A stretch of 64,000 nt of DNA from Wurfbainia villosa (GCA_025175895.1 CM045988.1:9143647-9207646), one strand, 5' to 3'; positions 44,202 to 55,931 are shown, counted from the stretch's first letter. Program-made: numbers and translations. Notes: generated by a model from the sequence alone, not told the origin.

Positions 44202-45799
44202 CTAAATCACATGAAAAACACAAGCTTTTGGTACCCAAACATTTGGACCGGTAACATTAAGTAAAAACTTCTTAGGTACCCAAGCTTTCTTAACCTTACC
44301 CTCAATAGTTGCTTTCCTATTTATTAATGAAATATAAGCAACTTCTTTTTCTTTTGGCTTATATCCTAAACCGGCCTTGTTATAAACCGCTCTTTGCCTA
44401 CTAAGAATCATATCAAGACACTTTGAGCCATTTGAAAATTTTTCTAAACATACTTTCAATTTACTAACCTCATCCTTAAGTTTGTCATTTTCTTCCTTAA
44501 GCATGCAAGAGTCAATATGTGAAAGCTTTTCATCCCTAATGGCCTTTAGTTCTACCTTCATGCTCTTAACCTTAGATTTTGACTTATCTAGGGCTTCTTT
44601 AAGATAGGCAATTGATTTATAAAGAAGCTTAATCTTGGGAGAATTCATTACCTCATCGTCACTAGATGACGATTCATCACTTGAAGAGTCTTCTTGGCTT
44701 GATGTGTCGGAATCATCTTCTAATGCCATGAGTGCCACATGGCGTGTAATGTGGCAAAGCTCATCATCGGAGGAAGAGTCTTCAACGCTTGGTGTGTCCC
44801 ATGTGTTTTGAGCCACCATAGCCTCCTTCTTCTTCTTCACCTTTTTGTCCTTCTTTTTCTTTTCTTTTTCCTCCTTCTTCTTTAGCTCCGGGCAATTCGG
44901 CTTTATGTGTCCCTTCTTGTTGCAAGCATGACAAATCACATTATTACTAAAACTTGAATTACCACTAAATTTACCTTTTGAGGAATGAGACCCCTTCCTT
45001 GCTTCTCTATTCTTGAACTCTTTTGACCTTCTATAAAGCTTCTTGACAAAATTTTCCATCTCACTAGATGAGTCTTCATCACTACTTGACTCATTCTCGG
45101 ACTCGGATGATGATGATGCTTCTTTTCTTTCTTCTCAACAAATAGAGCTAAACCCTTTTCCTTAGAGGACATGTTAGTTTGCTCATGTAATTCGAACTCA
45201 CAAAATAATTCATCAATTTTAATTTGCGAAAGATCCCTAGTTACCTTAATGGCATCAACTATAGAAGTCCATAAAGAATTTCTAGGAAATGCTTGTAAAA
45301 TATACCTTACCAAATCCCAGTTGTCAACTCGCTCACCTATGATATGGAGTCCGTTCACAATTTCCTTGAACCTTCCATGCATTTGACTTACGGTTTCATG
45401 CATCTTCATTTGGAAGGCTTGAAGTTGTCCAACTAATAGGTCCTTCTTGGCCCTCTTTGATTCCTTGGAACCTTCATTTAGCTCAATGAGCTTTTCCCAT
45501 AGCTCCTTGGCGGATACAAAAGACCCCACCTTGTTGAGTTGCTCCATTGTGACGCCGCATTGGATGGTGAGGACGGCCTTTGCATTTGATTCAAATTTCT
45601 TGTTTATTTCTCTTGTCCAATCCTTTCTTGGAATAGGATGTCCATGTTCATCCACCGGTTCTTCGAAGCCATCTACAATACTATGCCAAATTTCAATATT
45701 ACTCATAAGATAGTACTTCATCCTACCTTCCCAATACGCAAAATGGCTCCCATCGAAGAGCGGTGGCTTAACGGTGCTATATCCCTCTTGAAGAGCCAT
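44202..45799 (-). pseudogene. S-A gag, one frameshift
   Basis: First part 45799 to about 45128, starting with an ATG (MALQEGYSTVKPPLFDG): the N-terminal gag domain (FAYWEGRMKYYLMS, AKELWEKLIEL). Near 45128, after KKEKK, the frame must move back one base to reach an acidic serine run and MENFVKKLYRRSKEF, then one CCHC knuckle CHACNKKGHIKPNC, a lysine-rich run, a coiled region and the end WVPKACVFHVI. A TAG at 44202 separates it from protease, in the same frame. The same frameshift and TAG occur in S-B, which is a duplicate. Confidence 0.88.
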
Positions 45800-45838
45800 T
45801 GATGTCTTGGTTGATGTTGAGATCTTCCAAGCTATCCG

Positions 45839-45851
45839 GGCTCTGATACCA
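45839..45851 (-). other. S-A primer binding site (tRNA-iMet type)
   Basis: The minus strand reads TGGTATCAGAGCC, a perfect match to the plant initiator-Met site, two bases inside the 5' LTR. Confidence 0.92.
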
Positions 45852-45853
45852 CT

Positions 45854-47092
45854 TTTTAGGACCCTTGGAATGGCTAGAGGGGGGGGGGGTGATTAGCCTT
45901 TCTTCGTTTCTACAAGAACGTTAGCGGAAGCAATACAAATATAAACACAAATAAAAGCGAGAAACAAAGCTAACACCCGATGTAACGTGGTTCGGAGATG
46001 ACGCTTCTACTCCACGGCAATCCGTAAGGTGGATTAGCCCTAATCAATCTTCACTAGAACCTCCTTTGGATGAACCAAGGTGGAGAAACCTTATCTTACA
46101 ATGCACTCCTCTTCTTTACAATGATGGATGATTAAGAACAAGAGAAGAGGAGGTTTTGAATTGCTAAAAACACTTGGAAAGCTTGGTGAGCACGTAGGTG
46201 TAGTTGGGAGCAAGAGCACTAGCTTCACCAAGCTCCCCATGGCCCCTTTTTATAGAAGAGGGGTTGTTTTTCCCGTTGGGCTTCAATCAGTCGACTGATG
46301 CTTGCCAACAGTCGATTGCCTCCGGCCAGCGGCTTCAAATCACGATCTCGCGAGATTCGTAGCCGCAATCTCTAACGGCCAGGTGATAAGTCGTCTGATC
46401 CCTCCTTCATTCGACTGATGGGGTGATCAGTCGAGTGATCAAGCGTCGAGTGAGGCGCGTGCATGGCGATATTCCCCTTGATCGGTCGGTGATGCCCTTG
46501 GCGATCGGTGATCCGCGATATCGATCATTGCTGCCCAGCGATCGGCGATGGTCGATTTCACCACGGCTCGGTCAACGCGACGGTCGGTGATACATCGTAT
46601 CAATCGACTGATACTCATCAAGTATGAGTAATTCATACTTGATTTTATACCCTAGACCTAGACTCAACCTTCTAGCTCCTCAATAAGCCTTGCGCCTTGG
46701 GATCCCTCAGTCGCGACTTGTTCATCCTTTGCGCTTTGCTTCCAAGAGCTTCCTTCGGTTTCGTCATGTCTTGGGTTGCCAAATGCTTGGACTTTACGCT
46801 GCCAAGACTACAAGCTTGGACTTATGCTGCCAAGACTTTACTTTGGACTTCCTTTGTCAAGGTTCACTTGGACTTTATGCTGCCAAGACTACAAGCTTGG
46901 TCTTACGCTGCCAAGTCCATCCCTTGTACTTCCTTTGCCAAGATTATACTTGGACTTCCTTTGCTAAGATCATACTTGGACTTCCCTGTCACTTAAACAT
47001 TTTCGCAATTAGATCACAAGATATTGCCTAACTTAGATGATTATCCAAAAATCAAAACATATATAAATGCTTGGAGCATTGTTGCACCAACA
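45854..47092 (-). repeat. S-A 5' LTR (1239 bp)
   Basis: Matches 38837-40064. Its inner end reads TTTTAGG rather than TGTTAGG, a change of the terminal dinucleotide shared with S-B. TATA box on the minus strand at about 46245-46256; palindromes 46285-46620. Confidence 0.92.
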
Positions 47093-47899
47093 ATGCTCAA
47101 CACATAGCAGTATAATAATATGAAAATGACATGTATCATGATGTACAAACATATGCAGCAAATAAATGCATCATCTCACAGGCATATGTAAAATATATAT
47201 CAAATACATGCATACATATATATCAACAATGGATATGCAGGGTCACTGTTTGCAGACCCGTCCAACCACGACCCTAGAGTGGCCAGGGAGGCACGACATG
47301 ACAACTATTCCGACTCCAGCTACCACTACTCTCGAGTGGACGAGTTGGGTAGTATGACTGGTAGCTAGCCACCATAGAGCTATATGCTACCCTTGGGGCC
47401 CCTGCTGCAAACGACTCTAGCTACCACTACCCATGAGTGGCCGAGTGCTGCACGACAGGACAAACTGCACGCCACTCTAGCTACCACTGTTTATAGTGGC
47501 CGAGCGTGACACATCTAATGCTCTGCTCTCAACCCTTCTACCACTACCCCGAGTGGCTAGGGAGGTAGGATGACTGATAACCCATCTCAACCACAAGGGA
47601 GACCCAGTCAATAGCATGCATGCAATGCAATAATGCATAGCTCCATACATGTATCCTCGCCACACTCCCTATCCCATGGGGAGTCCTGGTCAACCAAAAG
47701 TCAACTATGCAAGGACTACAATCCACAAGACTCTCTATATCGCACAAAGAGTCATACATATCTGATAGTCAACTAGGCTAAGACCTCTAGTCAGTAGCGA
47801 GATACTATCGACCATCCATATAACCATACACAGGCAAACAATCCATAATGGATATACCATCATGCTAGAACCCCTAGTCCTTAGCCACATACTGACCAC
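47093..47899 (-). repeat. T: unassigned LTR sequence, part 2 (first duplicate)
   Basis: Resumes T after S-A, beginning with the second ATGCT. It contains five CCACT...AGTGG inverted repeats (47266-47556). It is repeated almost unchanged at 52826-53570 as part of the 5.7 kb tandem duplication. It stops at the LTR start at 47900. Confidence 0.6.
47266..47556. repeat. Five CCACT...AGTGG dyads in T
   Basis: CCAC...GTGG dyads at 47266, 47323, 47424, 47484 and 47541, each with a gap of 6-9 bases and most preceded by CTAGCTA. In the duplicate at 52980-53235 a deletion of about 64 bp removes one unit. Confidence 0.8.
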
Positions 47900-48319
47900 T
47901 GTTGGTGCAGGGGCACTAGATAATCGAACCTGTATTTTGATTATGGAAAAGACACAAAGTTAAGTCTACATTGTTATCTCACGAGCTAAATCAAGTGTGC
48001 AGAAAAGTGTTAAAGCTGGAGCTGAAGGCTAGCGACACCCGGAGGAAGTCGCGGTGGTCGGGCGACACTCGAGTGACTTCGGAGGGAGCCGAAGGAATCG
48101 AGTGGAAGGCCGGAAGCGAGAGCTACTATCGAGGTAAGCTCGTGTGAGTGAGAGATTGTAAGGTCGTGTCCTCTTTACGGGGATGACCGTAGGCGGCGAT
48201 CCGACTAAGACTTCCTGTGGAAGGTCTAGGTCGAGATCGGACGGTTAGAAACCGTCGTATTTATCATTTTCCGAGCTAACCTCTTATTGCAGGGAAGCGG
48301 CCAAGCTGGCAGTCGACTA
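47900..48319 (+). repeat. Truncated Sirevirus-like LTR (duplicate of 53571-53973)
   Basis: Starts TGTTGGTGCAGGGGC and matches the solo LTR at 53571 up to GGCCAAG (48305). After a short stretch (CTGGCAGTCGACTA, 48306-48319) the sequence jumps into Sirevirus pol. It is the left flank of the tandem-duplication junction. Confidence 0.85.
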
Positions 48320-48484
48320 TTGCCAAAATCCAATCCGGATCATGTAATGCATCATTGATCGATTTGGGCTCAATTTGTGAGATAAGAGCAACTTGACTAG
48401 TAGGAGGTCTATGAAATGACCTAGTTCTTACTCCTTGAGATAGATCTCCTACTACTTGGTCAAGTGGATGATCTTGATGAATTC

Positions 48485-49519
48485 TTAGGTTTCTAGAAGG
48501 GGTTTCAATTTGACATTGTTATCTTCCACCCTTCTTTCATCATCGGAGTCTCCTCTTCCTCCCCCTTGATCATTACCCCTAATGGTCAAATTTTGAAGTT
48601 TTTGGGTAATGTCTTGATTATTGTCATTAATATCCTTATCAATGGAGGACTTTCTAGGGTAGGTACTAGTAGTTTCATTCAATTGAACATTGGAAGACTC
48701 CTCAATCCCTTTGGTTCTCTTATTGTAGACTCTATACCCTCTACTTGTGGATGAGTATCCAACTAGGATTCCCTCATCCGCTTTTGATTCAAATTTTCCT
48801 AAGTTATCTTTGGTGTTTAGAATATAAACTTTACATCCAAAGACTTTGAAATAATGAATTGTGGGTATAGTCCCATTCCATAATTCAAATGGTGTTTTTC
48901 CTAAAAACCTATGGATTTGAAACCTATTTTGGATATAGCAAGCGGTATTAACCGCTTCCGCCCACAAGTAGCTAGGTAGAGAATATGCATTAAGCATAGT
49001 CCTAGCCGCCTCTTGTAGGGCACGATTTCTCCTTTCCACCACCCCATTTTGTTGGGGTGTTCTAGGACAAGAGAACTCATGCTTGTACCCTTGCTCTAAA
49101 CAAAATTGTGAAAATTTTAGGTTTTCAAATTCACCACCATGATCACTACGGATCCGGTTGATTTTGAGACTCTTTTCATTTTCAACCCTTTTACTAAATC
49201 CTATGATTATTTCTAAGGTATCATCCTTATGTTTCATAAAATAGACCCAAGTATACCTAGAAAAATCATCTACTATAACCAAACAATATTTATTACCATT
49301 TAAAGATGGAGTACTATGGCAATCAAATAAGTCAAGATGCAATAATTCTAATGGTAAAGAGGTATTGGTTAGGGTTTTACCTTTGTGTGATGCCTTTGTT
49401 TGTTTTCCTTCTTGGCATGCATCACACAATTTGTTCTTGACATACTTGATCTTTGGTAGCCCTTTGACCAACTCCATCTTGGCTACCTTGGCTATGTTTT
49501 TCATGTTGATATGCCCCAA
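48485..49519 (-). pseudogene. S-B integrase, open (344 aa), truncated pol
   Basis: Same integrase as S-A but with the tryptophan after LPSYL intact, so the reading is open from GHINMKN through the catalytic residues HLDLFD, RSDHGGEF and NGVVERRN to the linker. It ends at a frameshift near 48513 just before the truncation at 48320. Without reverse transcriptase it cannot be functional. Confidence 0.88.
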
Positions 49520-49528
49520 TCTTCTATG

Positions 49529-49915
49529 TCATAGCCAACTTTCCTCTTCTTTTGCAACAAAACACTTAGTAGAAATGTTAGACGCATATGAAAGATCAAC
49601 ATAATAGATATTTGATTTCCTATATCCAACTAACATGCAATCATTTAATTCCTTGTGTCTAATCATGCATTTAGAGGATTCAAAGGAGACATGATAGTTT
49701 GCATCACAAAGTTGACTAACACTTAATAAATTAAATTTCATATTTTCAACTAGCAAGACTTTGTGAATAACAATTTTGGGGGATACCTCAATTGTTCCTC
49801 TACCTAATAAGTTTTCCACTATTCCCAAAGGACACCGCTCCCTTCTTCAAATATTTAATTGTGGAGAACTTGCTCACATCCCCGGTCATATGTGTTGAGC
49901 AACCGCTATCCACAA
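49529..49915 (-). pseudogene. S-B protease, disrupted
   Basis: The portion from LGRGTIEVSPKIV to the end is open (49828-49529), but a small deletion near 49808 shifts the frame against the catalytic D-S-G part (49900-49915). S-A has no such deletion, so it arose after duplication. The TGA before HRRLGH is shared with S-A. Confidence 0.8.
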
Positions 49916-49937
49916 TCCACATACCTCGCTCTCCTAC

Positions 49938-51535
49938 CTAAATCACATGAAAAACACATGCTTTTGGTATCCAAACATTTGGACCGGTAACATTAAGTAA
50001 AAACTTCTTAGGTACCCAAGCTTTCTTAACCTTACCCTTAATAGTTGCTTTCCTATTTATTAATGAAATATAAGCAACTTCTTTTTCTTTTGGCTTATAT
50101 CCTAAACCGGCCTTGTTATAAACCGCTCTTTGCCTACTAAGAATCATGTCAAGACACTTTGAGCCATTTGAAAATTTTTCTAAACATACTTTCAATTTAC
50201 TAACCTCATCCTTAAGTTTGTCATTTTCTTCCTTAAGCATGCAAGAGTCAATATGTGAAAGCTTTTCATCCCTAATGGCCTTTAGTTCTACCTTCATGCT
50301 CTTAACCTTAGATTTTGACTTATCTAGGGCTTCTTTAAGATAGGCAATTGATTTATAAAGAAGCTTAATCTTGGGAGAATTCATTACCTCATCGTCACTA
50401 GATGACGATTCATCACTTGAAGAGTCTTCTTGGCTTGATGTGCCGGAATCATCTTCTAATGCCATGAGTGTCACATGCCGTGTAATGTGGCAAAGCTCAT
50501 CATCGGAGGAAGAGTCTTCAACGCTTGGTGTGTCCCATGTGGTTTGAGCCACCATAGCCTCCTTCTTCTTCTTCTCCTTTTTGTCCTTCTTTTTCTTTTC
50601 TTTTTCCTCCTTCTTCTTTAGCTCCGGGCAATTCGGCTTTATGTGTCCCTTCTTGTTGCAAGCATGACAAATCACATTATTACTAAAACTTGAATTACCA
50701 CTAAATTTACCTTTTGAGGAATGAGACCCCTTCCTTGCTTCTCTATTCTTGAACTCTTTTGACCTTCTATAAAGCTTCTTGACAAAATTTTCCATCTCAC
50801 TAGATGAGTCTTCATCACTACTTGACTCATTCTCGGACTCGGATGATGATGATGCTTCTTTTCTTTCTTCTCAACAAATAGAGCTAAACCCTTTTCCTTA
50901 GAGGACATGTTAGTTTGCTCATGTAATTCGAACTCACAAAATAATTCATCAATTTTAATTTGCGAAAGATCCCTAGTTACCTTAATGGCATCAACTATAG
51001 AAGTCCATAAAGAATTTCTAGGAAATGCTTGTAAAATATACCTTACCAAATCCCGGTTGTCAACTCGCTCACCTATGATATGGAGTCCGTTCACAATTTC
51101 CTTGAACCTTCCATGCATTTGACTTACGGTTTCATGCATCTTCATTTGGAAGGCTTGAAGTTGTCCAACTAATAGGTCCTTCTTGGCCCTCTTTGATTCC
51201 TTGGAACCTTCATTTAGCTCAATGAGATTTTCCCATAGCTCCTTGGCGGATTCAAAAGGCCCCACCTTGTTGAGTTGCTCCATTGTGACGCCGCATTGGA
51301 TGGTGAGGACGGCCTTTGCATTTGATTCAAATTTCTTGTTTATTTCTCTTGTCCAATCCTTTCTTGGAATAGGATGTCCATGTTCATCCACCGGTTCTTC
51401 GAAGCCATCTACAATACTATGCCAAATTTCAATATTACTCATAAGATAGTACTTCATCCTACCTTCCCAATACGCAAAATGGCTCCCATCGAAGAGCGGT
51501 GGCTTAACGGTGCTATATCCCTCTTGAAGAGCCAT
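49938..51535 (-). pseudogene. S-B gag, same frameshift as S-A
   Basis: Near-identical to 44202-45799, including the one-base frameshift after KKEKK (near 50864) and the in-frame TAG at the end. A few substitutions are present (for example GPFESAKELWENL against GSFVSAKELWEKL). CCHC knuckle CHACNKKGHIKPNC intact. Confidence 0.88.
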
Positions 51536-51574
51536 TGATGTCTTGGTTGATGTTGAGATCTTCCAAGCTATCCG

Positions 51575-51587
51575 GGCTCTGATACCG
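51575..51587 (-). other. S-B primer binding site
   Basis: The minus strand reads CGGTATCAGAGCC, one base changed from S-A. Confidence 0.8.
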
Positions 51588-51589
51588 CG

Positions 51590-52825
51590 TTTTAGGACCC
51601 GTGGAATGGCTAGAGGGGGTGATTAGCCGTTCTTCGTTTCTACAAGAACGTTAGCGGAAGCAATACAAATATAAACACAAATAAAAGCGAGAAACAAAGC
51701 TAACACCCGATGTAACGTGGTTCGGAGATGACACTTCTACTCCACGGCAATCCGTAAGGTGGATTAGCCCTAATCAATCTTCACTAGAACCTCCTTTGGA
51801 TGAACCAAGGTGGAGAAACCTTATCTTACAATGCACTCCTCTTCTTTACAATGATGGATGATTAAGAACAAGAGAAGAGGAGGTTTTGAATTGCTAAAAA
51901 CACTTGGAAAGCTTGGTGAGCCCGTAGGTGTAGTTGGGCGCAAGAGCACTAGCTTCACCAGCTCCCCATGGCCCCTTTTATAGAAGAGGGTTGTTTTTCC
52001 CGTTAGGCTTCAATCGATCGTGATGCTTGCAATCGATCATTGCCGTAAGCCAGCAACCACACACGATCTCCGCGGAGATTTGTAGCCACAATCTCCAACG
52101 GCCAGGTGATCAGTCGACTGATCCCTCCATCATTCGACTGATGGGGTGATCAGTCGAGTGATCAAATAGCGATCGAGTGAGGCGCGTGCGTTGATATTCC
52201 TTGATCGGTCGGTGATGCCCTTGGCGATCGGTGATCCGCGATATCGATCATTTGCTCTGCCCCGGCGGATCGGTGATGGTCGAGTTTCACCGACTCGGTC
52301 GAAACGCGACGGTCGGTGATACATCGTATCAGTCGACTGATACTCATCAAGTATGAGTAATTCATACTTGATTTTATACCCTAGACCTAGACTCAACCTT
52401 CTAGCTCCTCAATAAGCCTTGCGCCTTCAGGATCCCTCCGAGTCCGCGACTTGTTCATCCTTTGCGCTTTGCTTCCAAGAGCTTCCTTCGGTTTCGTCAT
52501 GTCTTGGGTTGCCAAATGCTTGGACTTTACGCTGCCAAGACTACAAGCTTGGAATTATGCTGCCAAGACTTTACTTTGGACTTCCTTTGTCAAGGTTCAC
52601 TTGGACTTTATGCTGCCAAGACTACAAGCTTGGTCTTACGCTGCCAAGTCCATCCCTTGTACTTCCTTTGCCAAGATCATACTTGGACTTCCTTTGCCAA
52701 GATCATACTTGGACTTCCCTGTCACTTAAACATTTTCGCAATTAGATCACAAGATATTGCCTAACTTAGATGATTATCCAAAAATCAAAACATATATAAA
52801 TGCTTGGAGCATTGTTGCACCAACA
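51590..52825 (-). repeat. S-B LTR (1236 bp)
   Basis: Duplicate of 45854-47092 with the altered TTTTAGG end. Its palindrome stretch (52015-52350) differs from the S-A copy while the flanks agree. Followed by ATGCT at 52826. Confidence 0.9.
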
Positions 52826-53570
52826 ATGCTCAACACATAGCAGTATAATAATATGAAAATGACATGTATCATGATGTACAAATATATGCAGCAAATAAAT
52901 GCATCATCTCACAGGCATATGTAAAATATATATCAAATACATGCATACATATATATCAGCAATGGATATACAGGGTCACTGTTTGCAGACCCGTCCAACC
53001 ACGACCCTAGAGTGGCCAGGGAGGTACGACATGACAACTATTCCGACTCCAGCTACCACTACTCTCGAGTGGATGAGTTGGGTAGTATGACTGGTAGCTA
53101 GCCACCATAGAGCTATATGCTACCCTTGGGGCCTTTCACAGACTCTAGCTACCACTACCCATGGTGGCCTGGCGGCGTGACACATCTAATGCTCTGCTCT
53201 CAACCCTTCTACCACTACCCCGAGTGGCTAGGGAGGTAGGATGACTGATAACCCATCTCAACCACAAGGGAGACCCAGTCAACAGCATGCATGCAATGCA
53301 ATAATGCATAGCTCCATACATGTATCCTCGCCACACTCCCTATCCCACGGGGAGTCCTGGTCAACCAAAAGTCAACTATGCAAGGACTACAATCCACAAG
53401 ACTCTCTATATCGCACAAAGAGTCATACATATCTGATAGTCAACTAGGCTAAGACCTCTAGTCAGTAGCGAGATACTATCGACCATCCATATAACCATAC
53501 ACAGGCAAACAATCCATAATGGATATACCATCATGCTAGAACCCCTAGTCCTTAGCCACATACTGACCAC
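52826..53570 (-). repeat. T: second duplicate of part 2
   Basis: Copy of 47093-47899 with the 64-bp deletion near 53133. Ends with ACCAC (53566-53570), the left target duplication of the solo LTR. Confidence 0.85.
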
Positions 53571-54627
53571 TGTTGGTGCAGGGGCACTAGATAATCGAAC
53601 CTGTATTTTGATTATGGAAAAGACACAAAGTTAAGTCTACATTGTTATCTCACGAGCTAAATCAAGTGTGCAGAAAAGTGTTAAAGCTGGGTGAAGGCTA
53701 GCGACACACGGAGGAATCGCGGTGGTCGGGCGACACTCGAGTGACTTGGGAGGGAGCCGAAGGAATCGAGTGGAAGGCCGGAAGCGAGAGCTACTATCGA
53801 GGTAAGCTCGTGTGAGTGAGAGATTGTAAGGTCGTGTCCTCTTTACGGGGATGACCGTAGGCGGCGATCCGACTAAGACTTCCTGTGGAAGGTCTAGGTC
53901 GAGATCGGACGGTTAGAAACCGTTGTATTTATCATTTTCCGAGCTAACCTCTTATTGCAGGGAAGCGGCCAAGGTGTCATTCTGGAAAATGGAAGCGGTC
54001 GATCGATGCCCATCGAGTCGGTGATGGGACATCGATCGGTGATGGCGACGATTCAGCTTTTGCGCTAGGTCAAAACGGATAACGTTTGACGCGGCCACTT
54101 CGCGATAAAATTTGGACAACTTCATGATCCATTCCGAAATAAGAGGAGACAAATTCAGAGGCCAAAGTCTATAAAAGGAGGGGAGGATTCCATCTCCAAA
54201 TCACATCAAGTTTATTCATCAAGTGCTCCTACAACGCCAACGCTCCAACATCGTCATAACGCTGACGCAACGTCAAGTTTCGATCTTCTTCGTCGGCAGC
54301 AGAATCAAGTAATATTTTTGATATTGTATTCTTTGTTTTTCTTCATAACGAGGTGAGGTAGGCTTGTTGCCTCATCCTCGTATATTCGGTTTTGTGATCG
54401 TTGTCTCCTGCCTCCAACGAGGAGGAGACGTTATAGTGCTTTGCCCTCCGTACGTGGTCTAGGACCGATAGGGCCTTGGAGTAGCAACTGCTGGGTTGTG
54501 AACCAAGTAAAATAAACGTGTTCATTTATTTTCCGCTGTGCTTACTTTTCGTATCGAACGAACGAAGAAGAAAAGATTTACAATCGCTATTCACCCCCCC
54601 CCTCTAGCGACGCTTCTCGATCCAACA
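53571..54627 (+). mobile_element. Sirevirus-like solo LTR (1057 bp) with ACCAC duplication
   Basis: Starts TGTTGGTGCAGG, ends TCGATCCAACA, flanked by ACCAC at 53566-53570 and 54628-54632. No internal region or second LTR follows, so it is a solo LTR left by recombination between two LTRs. A TATA box (CTATAAAAGG) is at 54169-54178, preceded by ATCGATCG palindromes (53998-54045), and a CACCCCCCCCCTCTAGCG run precedes the end, as in el2. Confidence 0.9.
54169..54178 (+). promoter_or_regulatory. TATA box of the solo LTR
   Basis: CTATAAAAGG after the palindrome patch, the same layout as in the other Sirevirus-like LTRs. Confidence 0.6.
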
Positions 54628-55931
54628 ACCACCACACACTTATCTTTGCACAGACAACTAGATCAACCATAGATGCACAACTAACAAATATACGATACAA
54701 CAATCGACTTCATAATCTAATCCATCACCTAACCCTAGTGATGTAACACAGTAACCCAATCTGAGGTCATAAAGATAACCCTAACTACCTGTACTTACTG
54801 AACATCCATCAGTTAACACATAATAGGGTTTATAGTTCCTATCCGTGCTAGATAATCAATGAAGTAACAACAATATATCTCAAAGGTCAAGGCAGTACAA
54901 GCATATGATTAAATAAGAGTGGATCTAAGATCAAAGTAATTGCATAAGTCCAAATTCATGCACCAGATTCAGATCAAAACTACCTGACCAGGGTAGATAT
55001 TACCCACCTAATACAAAGCTCAAATAATCCTCACGGCCGTGGATTTGCTTCGTATCCCAAACCTGCACATAATAACAAATTATGGTTAAGTACAAGCCTC
55101 CGATAATTTTACGAACTAAACACTAATTCATTCTATATTCGCATCCTTTCCTTGTCTACGAGTTAGAAACTCGATCACACACCAAAATAGCTATCTAACC
55201 ATCTAAACCTATCATTCACAGATATAATATTAAACACAACCAACCCTCACCAACAAAACATGTTCAATCCATACATCACCGTACTAACCACAAATCACAC
55301 ATCTATTACATTCACAACTCTACTGATCATTAATCAATCACAGCAACCCAAAACAAATCTATGTCAACTTAACATCAAACTAATCACATACACCAGTTGT
55401 TCACCGCTCCATCCACAGCTTCAATCAGCCCATAACCAAACCAATTTCCAACTCAACTCAAACTCATCGTTCATAGCTCCACAACAGAGCACATACAACC
55501 TATACCACATCGCAATCACTACAACAAACTATGCAGAAAATAGCAATCTGACTGAACCATAGATCAATTCAAATCTTACCTCAACCTCGATCCACCAACA
55601 TAGCAAAATCAACACGAATCCCCAACTCTGCTCCTCAGCTCACACAACCACAAAACCTTCGATCGCCGCTGCTAACCTCTATCAGAAGCTGGTCGTTTGC
55701 GAAGATCATGGAACAACAGTCCACGAAAAATGGAGAGGAATACACCACTGATCCAAAATAAACACAACCTAACAATCCACAGCCCAACCTCACGGTATCG
55801 ATGACAGAAGGAAAATCCAACTCATCCATTGACAACACTGCATAGAGAATTTACCAGATGGAAACGAAAGGTGAAATCAAAGCTTACCAGCCAACTCCTC
55901 ACCAGCAGTACCCCCTCCCCCAGTTGCTTTG
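54628..55931 (-). repeat. T: unassigned LTR sequence, part 3
   Basis: Resumes T after the solo LTR. On the minus strand it has AATTATGTGCAGG-like and TTGGGATACGAAG words but no coding content; the 100-codon plus-strand ORF at 55260 is AT-rich and unlike any family I know. It is cut at 55932 by A3. Its far end is outside the window. Confidence 0.45.

Larger units (their letters stand above)
38837..47092 (-). mobile_element. S-A: Sirevirus-type Ty1/copia element (8256 bp)
   Basis: 3' LTR 38837-40064, purine tract, RT-RNase H, integrase, protease, gag, primer site, 5' LTR 45854-47092, and ATGCT on both sides. The Gag type, the multiple C/purine-tract blocks and the palindromes before the TATA box all fit Sireviruses. 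Pol is in one frame interrupted by a few stops; gag has one frameshift. It is the only element in the window with nearly complete pol, and its LTR ends nearly match those of el1. Confidence 0.92.
48320..52825 (-). mobile_element. S-B: partial duplicate of S-A
   Basis: Matches 42578-47092 of S-A at an offset near 5740 bp. It lacks the 3' LTR and nearly all of reverse transcriptase because the duplication began inside pol. Its right LTR (51590-52825) is again followed by ATGCT, which shows copying by duplication and not by a second insertion. Confidence 0.92.

Noticed and set aside
55260..55562. Plus-strand ORF of 100 codons rich in T, N and S
   Set aside because: Composition follows the AT/C-rich DNA of T; no start context, domain or conservation can be seen.
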